Shown: positions 58,472 to 64,000 of the stretch, piece after piece
Position numbering within the stretch: position 1 is the stretch's first letter
How the letters are laid out: each line of letters starts with the position of its first letter
Origin: UBA5216 sp043743335
Lineage (GTDB): Bacteria > Pseudomonadota > Gammaproteobacteria > Burkholderiales > SG8-41
Length of the DNA: 64,000 nucleotides
Assembly (NCBI GenBank): GCA_043743335.1
Contig: JAYTWR010000149.1
Coordinates: 1 to 64,000 of the forward strand
Direction of reading: 5' to 3'
The notes under the pieces: model-generated
What the model was told of the DNA's origin: nothing
The model's input: only the letters and a program-made list of their open reading frames with translations
Database searches by the model: none
Made by a program: the position numbers and the translations under genes

Positions 58472-60565
58472 CTACTTCAGCCGCATCACCGCATCAACAG
58501 CTACCGCTCCGTGCCCGTCAACCCCCACAATCACCGGATTGATCTCCACCTCCGCCAGCCTATCCGCGTGATCGGCAATCAGCCACGACACGCGGCTGAC
58601 CGTATCGGCTAGCGCGTCAATATCGCACGCGGGTTTGCCGCGATAACCTTGCAGGATTTTCGCGCCCTTGAGGCGCAGCACGAGTTCTCGTGCGCTGGCC
58701 GCATCGAACGGCGCATAGGCACGCACCACGTCCTGAAACAGCTCGGCATACACGCCGCCCATGCCCAGCATGACCAACGGGCCGAATGAGGGGTTGTTGA
58801 GCGCGCCGATGATGAACTCGACGCCAGTGGCCATTTCTTCCACCAGCCAGCCACGGATGCGCGCCGTGGGTTGATGCGCAGGCACGGCCTGCTGCATCAT
58901 CATAAGTGATTGTTTTAATTGAGTAATATTGGATATGCTAATACGCACGCCGCCGGCTTCGGTTTTGTGCGGCAAGTCGGGACTGACGACTTTGAGTGCC
59001 ACCGGAAAATTCAGCTCACAGCGTGCGAGCGCGGCCTCGTCGCCCGCCGCGATGAACATCCGCCGGGGCGTGGCGATGCCGTAAGCGGCTAGGCAAGCTT
59101 TGCCCTGCAATTCATCCACGCCGTCGGTGCCGTTCATCGGCAGCGGCTGTTTTGCGCAAGCGCGCACCGGCGCGCGCCGCACGGCGGCCCGCTCGCACTG
59201 GCGTGTGAAATGATTCAATGCCGCAGCGGCAAACACCAAGCGGCTCGGCGCTTCAAAACACGGCACGCCGCCGGCTTCTACCGTCGGCAACCACGATGCT
59301 GAGTCGTTGACGGCACCGGAGAGGCTGACGAGTATGGGCTTATCACTGGCGTTGGCATCGGTGACAAAATGCTCGGCCCACACGGGCGCGTCGCGCCCTG
59401 GATACGAGCGCAAAAACAGCATGTCCACGTTGGCGTCATCGAGCACAGCTTGTGTGGCTGCGCGAAACGCGGGTTCGTTTTGTGCGATGGCGGCGGTGAT
59501 GTCGATGGGGTTCGCCATCGACGCAAAATCCGGCAGCACGGGTTTTAACGCTGCCAGTGTCGACGCGCTCATAGCCGGCAGCGCCAACTGCGCGCGCTCG
59601 CAGGCATCAGCCAGCAACACCCCTGCTCCGCCGCTGGCGGTGACGATCGCGGCTCGGTTGCCGCGCGGGCGTTTGCGCGAACGAAACACGCGCGCGGCGT
59701 CAATCAAATCGTAAATTTCATGAATCTCAATAAAGCCGCCTTCACGAAACGCGTCACGATAATAATCGTAATCTTCAGTGAGATTGGCCGTGTGCGACAC
59801 CGCTGCGCGACTACCGGCGTGCGTGTTGCCGACTTTCCACACCGCGATGGGCTTACCGATTTCGAGCGCGCGGCGGCCCAGCGCGCGCAGGCGTTTGCCG
59901 TCGCTGATGCCTTCCATGTACACCGCGATCAACTTGGTGGCTTCGTCGGCGAGAAAATACTCGATGAAATCCAGCGCACCCAAGCTGCTTTCATTGCCGG
60001 TAGAAACCATGTGGTCAAAGCCGATGCCAGCTTCTTGGCAGAACGTCATGATCGAATAGGCAAAGCCGCCGCTCTGCGAAATCATCGCCACCGGCCCGCC
60101 GCGCCAATCGGTCTTGCGAAACGTCGCGCCGAATCCGGCAAACACGCGCGTGCGCAAATTCATCATACCGATGCAATTGGGCCCCACCGCGCGTACGCCG
60201 GAGGTTTTAAGCGCCGCCTGTAATTGCGCTTCGAGCGCTGCACCCCGTTCGCCGATTTCGCGAAAGCCCGCGCTCAAAATCACCGCGTGGGTCATGCCGT
60301 TGCGCCCGCAGGCTTCGATGGCGCCGGGCACATCCACCGCCGGCACCGCGATGACCGCCAAATCACAGCGCTGCGGCAGCGCGTCGGGGCTGGCGTAACA
60401 CGGCAAGCCGTTGATTTCGGTGTAGCGCGGATTCACCGCAAATACCTTACCGGCGTAGCCCTGATGCGTCAGCAAGTGCAGCGGCGCGCCACCCGGCCGA
60501 CGCCTATCCTGCGTGGCGCCGACAATGGCCACGGATGACGGGTTGAACAGCGGCTCTAGTGACAT
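58472..60565 (-). CDS. ADP-forming acyl-CoA synthetase
   Basis: A 697-residue protein of the acetate-CoA ligase (ADP-forming)/Pat-like family. It has an N-terminal CoA-binding domain (LFNPSSVAIVGATQDRRRPGG), succinyl-CoA ligase-like domains (GVRAVGPNCIGMMNLRTRVFAGFG; phosphohistidine candidate in AAVSHTANLTED), and a C-terminal ATP-grasp domain (CELNFPVALKVVSPDLPHKTEAGGVRI, VEEMATGVEFIIGALNNPSFGPLVMLGMGGVYAELFQDVV). It makes or uses acyl-CoA with ATP/ADP. No acetyltransferase domain is present. Start ATG 60565 directly follows a boundary motif, without a Shine-Dalgarno. Confidence 0.88.
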   Translation of the reverse strand: MSLEPLFNPSSVAIVGATQDRRRPGGAPLHLLTHQGYAGKVFAVNPRYTEINGLPCYASPDALPQRCDLAVIAVPAVDVPGAIEACGRNGMTHAVILSAGFREIGERGAALEAQLQAALKTSGVRAVGPNCIGMMNLRTRVFAGFGATFRKTDWRGGPVAMISQSGGFAYSIMTFCQEAGIGFDHMVSTGNESSLGALDFIEYFLADEATKLIAVYMEGISDGKRLRALGRRALEIGKPIAVWKVGNTHAGSRAAVSHTANLTEDYDYYRDAFREGGFIEIHEIYDLIDAARVFRSRKRPRGNRAAIVTASGGAGVLLADACERAQLALPAMSASTLAALKPVLPDFASMANPIDITAAIAQNEPAFRAATQAVLDDANVDMLFLRSYPGRDAPVWAEHFVTDANASDKPILVSLSGAVNDSASWLPTVEAGGVPCFEAPSRLVFAAAALNHFTRQCERAAVRRAPVRACAKQPLPMNGTDGVDELQGKACLAAYGIATPRRMFIAAGDEAALARCELNFPVALKVVSPDLPHKTEAGGVRISISNITQLKQSLMMMQQAVPAHQPTARIRGWLVEEMATGVEFIIGALNNPSFGPLVMLGMGGVYAELFQDVVRAYAPFDAASARELVLRLKGAKILQGYRGKPACDIDALADTVSRVSWLIADHADRLAEVEINPVIVGVDGHGAVAVDAVMRLK

Positions 60566-60580
60566 AACTAGTTGATTTTA
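60565..60580 (+). repeat. boundary motif copy 25
   Basis: TAACTAGTTGATTTTA exactly bridges two minus-strand genes: it contains the deacetylase stop (60578-60580), and its other end touches the synthetase ATG. Confidence 0.9.
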
Positions 60581-61414
60581 TTGAATATTTTTTAAGGAAA
60601 ATTCTGTCGCTGCATCGCCCAGCCGCATGAACACTGCGCCGTTGTCCTTGAGCGTGCGAATCAGCTTTTCCAACACAATCATGCGATGCCCGCGCCCGAT
60701 CACGAAGGGGTGAAACGTGTAGGTGATGACGCCCCAATCGAGGTGATCGTGCAGATAGGTGTAATCGTCCGTCCAGTTTTGCAGCACGTGATGCGCGTTC
60801 ATATTGCCCTGCAAAATGGTGGTGTTGGTGCGCACGAATTCAAAATGCGGATAGTCGTCGAGTGACCAACTGATCGGCATTTCAATCAACTTCGTTTCTG
60901 CGCCAAAAATCGCCGGCTGTTCGAGCGTGATGACGTCACCCTGCCGCACGTAATACGGCGTGTAGTCGTCGCCCATCATACTGCTGTCGTACGCAAAGCC
61001 GTGCTTGAGCAACAACGCTACTGAGTGCGGGGACAAATCCCACGACGGCGAGCGGTAGCCACGCGCATACGCGCCGGTGAGTTTTTTGATTTGCGCGTTG
61101 GCGCGGACGAGCCCGGCTTCTTCTTCATCGCCTGTCATCGCGGCGGGCGGCACGTGTGTCCAGCCGTGGTGGCCGATTTCGTGGCCGGCGTCAAACACGC
61201 GCTGGCATTGATCGGGGTAGGTTTCCAGTGTGTGGCCGGGAATGTACCAGCTAGACTGAATGCCGTATTTTTTCAGCAAATTCAGTATGCGCTGCGCCCC
61301 CACGTTTGCGCCAAACTCGCCGCGCGAGATCGGTGACGGCGACGTCATGCCGCGCGAAATAAAACCCGATAGGGCGTCGAAATCAAAAGTCAGGCAAGCA
61401 ATGTGTTTTTTCAT
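60578..61414 (-). CDS. polysaccharide deacetylase family protein
   Basis: A NodB-fold (CE4) hydrolase of 278 residues from ATG 61414: metal Asp in CLTFDFDALSGF, HxxxH in HEIGHHGWTHVPP, and GYRSPSWDLSPHS. Cytoplasmic, as no signal peptide is seen. Members of this branch (allantoinase-like PuuE relatives) act on small amides rather than polysaccharide. The last residues, SLKNIQ, and the stop are encoded by the AT-rich extension of a boundary motif. It is in an operon with the acyl-CoA synthetase. Confidence 0.85.
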   Translation of the reverse strand: MKKHIACLTFDFDALSGFISRGMTSPSPISRGEFGANVGAQRILNLLKKYGIQSSWYIPGHTLETYPDQCQRVFDAGHEIGHHGWTHVPPAAMTGDEEEAGLVRANAQIKKLTGAYARGYRSPSWDLSPHSVALLLKHGFAYDSSMMGDDYTPYYVRQGDVITLEQPAIFGAETKLIEMPISWSLDDYPHFEFVRTNTTILQGNMNAHHVLQNWTDDYTYLHDHLDWGVITYTFHPFVIGRGHRMIVLEKLIRTLKDNGAVFMRLGDAATEFSLKNIQ

Positions 61415-61435
61415 GACGTTTCCGATGCGCTGTCG

Positions 61436-61471
61436 ATGGGCATTACGATGGGCATTACGATGGACATTAGC
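61436..61471 (+). repeat. 3 x 12-bp tandem repeat
   Basis: ATGGGCATTACG twice, then ATGGACATTAGC, in the divergent region between the deacetylase and LLM genes. Confidence 0.9.
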
Positions 61472-61665
61472 GTGATGCATTTTAGCCGGTTTCGCCACGA
61501 CGGCTGTGCAGTACAGGCGTGTGGACTTGACCGGCTACGCGTGGTTCGAGATACTCGCTCGCGCTTCGGACGAGCCACACAATCGCGCCGTGGCGTACAC
61601 CCTTGAAAAGCGCCATTCGACATCCGCCATCCGACATTCGCCATCCGCGCCACCAAGGACCACCA

Positions 61666-62757
61666 ATGAAGCTCGCTACATTCATGATGCCGCTCCACCC
61701 GCCGGGTAAGAGCTATCCGCAATCGCTGCGCGAAGATCGCGAGGCCATTATTCTCGCCGACGAGCTCGGCTATGAAGAAGCCTATGTCGGCGAACACGTC
61801 ACCGACGCCGCAGAAACCGTCACGCACTGCATGACCTTTCTCGCCACGCTGATTCACGCCACCAAGCGCATTAAGCTCGGCACCGGCACTATCAATATTC
61901 CGACGTCGCATCCGGCGGCCATTGCCGCCCAGGTGGCGATGATGGATAACCTGCTCGAAGGGCGCTTCATCATGGGCATTAGCCCCGGCGGGCTGGCGTC
62001 TGACGCTGAGGTGTTCGGCAATCTGGACAAAGACCGCAACGCCATGTTTGTCGAGGGCATCAACATGGTGCTCAAGATCTGGGAATCCGAGCCGCCGTAT
62101 AACCTTGAAGGCAAATACTGGAAAGTCACCACCGAAAAAACCAGCATTCCTGAAATCGGTCAGGGCCGTATCCTGCGCCCGTTCCAGAAGCCGCATCCGC
62201 CTATCGTCGGCACGGTCGTGGCACCGTACTCGAAAGGCGTCATTGCGATGGCAGAGCGCGGCTGGCTGCCGATTTCAGCCAATTTTTTGATGCCCGCATG
62301 GGTGAAAACCCATTGGCCGAATTACGCCGAAGGCAAAAAAAATATCGGCCAGGTTGCCGATACCGCAGACTGGCGCATCGCCAAAAGTATTTTTGTCGCC
62401 GACGACGAAGCCACAGCGCAGCGCTACGGTAAATCGGCAGAAGGCCCGTATCACTTTTATTTCAAGCAACTGGTGCGCAAGCTGGTGGGCTTTAGCGGGC
62501 GCAGTAATTTATTCAAGGTCGATCAAAGCATGCCGGATTCGGCGATTACGCCAGAGTACGTCACCGACAAGCTGGTGCTCGCCGGCACGGTCAACAGCGT
62601 GGTCGATCAGATACTCGCGTTTCGTGAAGCCGTCGGCGACTTCGGCACGCTGGTTTACGCCTGCCACGACTGGATCGATCCGGCGCTGGGCAAGCGCAGC
62701 ATGCAGTTGATGGCGGAGCAGGTGATGCCGAAGGTCAATGCGGCTCTGGGAAAATAG
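61666..62757 (+). CDS. LLM-class flavin-dependent oxidoreductase
   Basis: A luciferase-like monooxygenase of 363 residues. ATG 61666 follows AAGGA. Blocks: MKLATFMMPLHPPGK, ILADELGYEEAYVGEHVTDAAE, RIKLGTGTINIPTSHPAAIAAQVAMMDNLLEGRFIMGISPGG. It uses reduced flavin and O2 to oxidise a small organic substrate. The leader contains CATCCG/CATTCG repeats (61615-61650). It is divergent from the deacetylase and followed by a Gfo/Idh/MocA gene. Confidence 0.87.
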   Translation: MKLATFMMPLHPPGKSYPQSLREDREAIILADELGYEEAYVGEHVTDAAETVTHCMTFLATLIHATKRIKLGTGTINIPTSHPAAIAAQVAMMDNLLEGRFIMGISPGGLASDAEVFGNLDKDRNAMFVEGINMVLKIWESEPPYNLEGKYWKVTTEKTSIPEIGQGRILRPFQKPHPPIVGTVVAPYSKGVIAMAERGWLPISANFLMPAWVKTHWPNYAEGKKNIGQVADTADWRIAKSIFVADDEATAQRYGKSAEGPYHFYFKQLVRKLVGFSGRSNLFKVDQSMPDSAITPEYVTDKLVLAGTVNSVVDQILAFREAVGDFGTLVYACHDWIDPALGKRSMQLMAEQVMPKVNAALGK

Positions 62758-62786
62758 AACAATCCATATAAATCAAGGAGTTACAT

Positions 62787-63785
62787 TTGTTAAACGTCGC
62801 AGTCGTCGGCATGGGTTGGTGGGGCAAAATCATTGTTCCGCTAATCAAGACCAGTGCAAAACTCAGTGTCACTACCGTCGTGGAAGTGAATGCACCGGCG
62901 ATCGCGGATTTTGCGCAGGCGCAAGGCGTCAAAGTGGTTACCGATTTCAATGCCGTGCTGCGCGATCCGACAATACAGGCCGTGGTGCTGGCGACGCCGC
63001 ACACGCTGCATACCGATCAAATCGTCGCTGCGGCCAACGCTGGCAAGCACATCTACTGCGAAAAGCCGCTGTCGATGACGCGCGCCGACGTGTTGCGCGC
63101 GATCCAATCGGTCAACGACAACAAGGTGGCGCTGGCGGTGGGCCACGAGCGGCGCTTTGAGCCGCCGATTATCGAGGCCATGCGCGTGATTCGTTCCGGC
63201 GAGCTGGGCGTGCCACTGCAAATCGAAGCCAATTTCAGCCAGGATAAATTTCTCACGCTGCCGGCCGATAACTGGCGGCTGTCTGGCAAAGAAGCGCCGG
63301 CCGGCCCGATGACGGCGACCGGCATTCATCTGCTGGATCTGTCGGTGGGCGTGTTTGGCGAGGCCGAGCGCGTGTTCGCCAGTTGCAAACAACTCGGCAG
63401 TCAGCTCGTCAACGGCGATACGCTGGCCATTCTGGTGTCGTTCAAAAACGGCGGGCATGCGCTGTTGAGCGCCATCCTCGCCACGCCGTTTGAAGGCCGC
63501 TTCGCGGTCTATTGCACCAAGGGCTGGATCGAGGTGCGCGACAAAACCCATCCCGAAGCACCGGAAGGCTGGACGCTCACCACCACGCATCAGGGCGGCA
63601 AGCGCGAAGTGCGGGAATACGCCCCGGCGTCCACCGTGCTCGCCAATCTGGAAGCGTTTGCTGATGCCGCAGCGGGCCGCGCGCCCTACCCCGTGCCGCA
63701 GTCGCAGATGATTGCTAATATTTCCGCGCTGGAAGCCATTTTCAAATCTGCATCCAGTGGCGAAATCGTCGCGGTGGAATCGTGA
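62787..63785 (+). CDS. Gfo/Idh/MocA-family oxidoreductase
   Basis: A 332-residue dehydrogenase with N-terminal Rossmann fold (LNVAVVGMGWWGKIIVPLI), the EKPLSMTRADVLRAI catalytic Lys motif, and GIHLLDLSVGVFGEAERVFA. Start is TTG 62787, supported by AAGGAG six bases upstream; no ATG fits. That ribosome site is inside a weak boundary-motif copy (62768-62783). Substrates of the family are sugars, inositols and related polyols; this one is unknown. Confidence 0.87.
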   Translation: MLNVAVVGMGWWGKIIVPLIKTSAKLSVTTVVEVNAPAIADFAQAQGVKVVTDFNAVLRDPTIQAVVLATPHTLHTDQIVAAANAGKHIYCEKPLSMTRADVLRAIQSVNDNKVALAVGHERRFEPPIIEAMRVIRSGELGVPLQIEANFSQDKFLTLPADNWRLSGKEAPAGPMTATGIHLLDLSVGVFGEAERVFASCKQLGSQLVNGDTLAILVSFKNGGHALLSAILATPFEGRFAVYCTKGWIEVRDKTHPEAPEGWTLTTTHQGGKREVREYAPASTVLANLEAFADAAAGRAPYPVPQSQMIANISALEAIFKSASSGEIVAVES

Positions 63786-63817
63786 GCCATGCCACGCCGG
63801 TTTATAATACGCGTTAG

Positions 63818-63833
63818 TAACTATCTGATACCG
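63818..63833 (+). repeat. boundary motif copy 26 (divergent)
   Basis: TAACTATCTGATACCG, between a TATAAT (63803-63808) and the FAH-family gene. Confidence 0.55.
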
Positions 63834-63844
63834 TTGGAGGTTGT

Positions 63845-64000
63845 ATGAAGCTGTGCCGCTATGGAAAAGAAGGTAACGAAAAACCCGGCATCATTGATGC
63901 GCAAGGCAAGCTGCGTGATTTGTCTAAAGTGGTCGGCGCGCTGGACGCTGAAACGCTGTCGCCACGCAATCTGGCGCGCATCACCAAGATCAAGCCAGAA
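63845..64000 (+). CDS. fumarylacetoacetate hydrolase family protein (5' part)
   Basis: The first 52 codons of a gene cut by the window end: MKLCRYGKEGNEKPGIIDAQ at the N-terminus, then LRDLSKVVGALDAETLSPRNL. This is the N-terminal domain typical of FAH-family proteins such as ureidoglycolate lyases and 2-keto-3-deoxy sugar acid hydratases. GGAGG precedes the ATG, and TATAAT lies ~37 bases upstream. The catalytic C-terminal domain is outside the window. Confidence 0.8.
   Translation, partial: MKLCRYGKEGNEKPGIIDAQGKLRDLSKVVGALDAETLSPRNLARITKIKPE

Overview
This is a chromosomal window of about 60% GC from a betaproteobacterium, most probably of the order Burkholderiales. The evidence is the gene order hfq-hflX-hflK-hflC-DUF2065-hisZ-purA-tRNA-Leu-rnr-rlmB, a fatty-acid block (yceF, yceD, rpmF, plsX, fabH, fabD, fabG, acpP, fabF, pabC, mltG, tmk, holB, tatD), and many Bug-type receptors of tripartite tricarboxylate transporters without their membrane partners. 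A dif-like XerC/XerD site at 12890-12917, supported by the polarity of KOPS-like octamers on either side, suggests that the window spans the replication terminus.

Layout. 1-0.8 kb: convergent fragments of a Bug receptor and a TauD-like dioxygenase. 0.9-4.4 kb: a periplasmic redox set (MauG-like di-haem protein, PQQ dehydrogenase with a lanthanide-type DYD motif, small cytochrome c). 4.4-10.6 kb: a Bug receptor, an SDR, then a 3-hydroxyacyl-CoA dehydrogenase, a thiolase and a glutaryl-CoA dehydrogenase, which cover most of the route from glutaryl-CoA to acetyl-CoA. 10.6-14.2 kb: a MerR/class III cyclase fusion with a palindromic promoter, a YgfX-like protein, dif, and a REC-EAL phosphodiesterase. 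14.4-15.2 kb: more TauD and Bug debris. 15.2-20.8 kb: acyl-CoA dehydrogenase, cupin, MDR oxidoreductase, acyl-CoA ligase, dienelactone hydrolase. 21-31 kb: the minus-strand housekeeping block from hfq to rlmB. 31-44.3 kb: a membrane GGDEF/EAL protein, a secreted HExxH protein, a PEP-CTERM protein, a MoxR/DUF58/transglutaminase operon, an SDR, a Bug receptor, membrane proteins, malonyl-CoA decarboxylase and a CoxG-like protein. 44.3-56.5 kb: ankyrin protein, then the tatD-to-yceF fatty-acid and ribosome block. 56.5-58.4 kb: accessory debris (Bug remnant, RAYT fragment, frameshifted RHH antitoxin, PIN toxin-antitoxin pair). 58.4-64 kb: ADP-forming acyl-CoA synthetase, polysaccharide deacetylase, LLM oxidoreductase, Gfo/Idh/MocA dehydrogenase and the start of an FAH-family gene, probably a catabolic cluster.

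The most unusual signal is a 16-bp AT-rich motif, consensus TAASTAWTTGATTTTA, present in about 26 copies and almost always exactly at a gene boundary. It occurs in both orientations, often supplies the stop codon of one gene, sometimes abuts the start codon of the next, and sometimes encodes a few terminal residues. In its full form it has stops in all three forward frames. Its reverse complement contains the IHF consensus WATCAANNNNTTR perfectly in 18 of 26 copies, with an AT-rich extension on the side where strong IHF sites carry one. It looks like an undescribed family of dispersed IHF-site-like boundary elements. Short tandem duplications (7, 9, 10 and 12 bp) inside or at the edge of genes are a second recurring theme.
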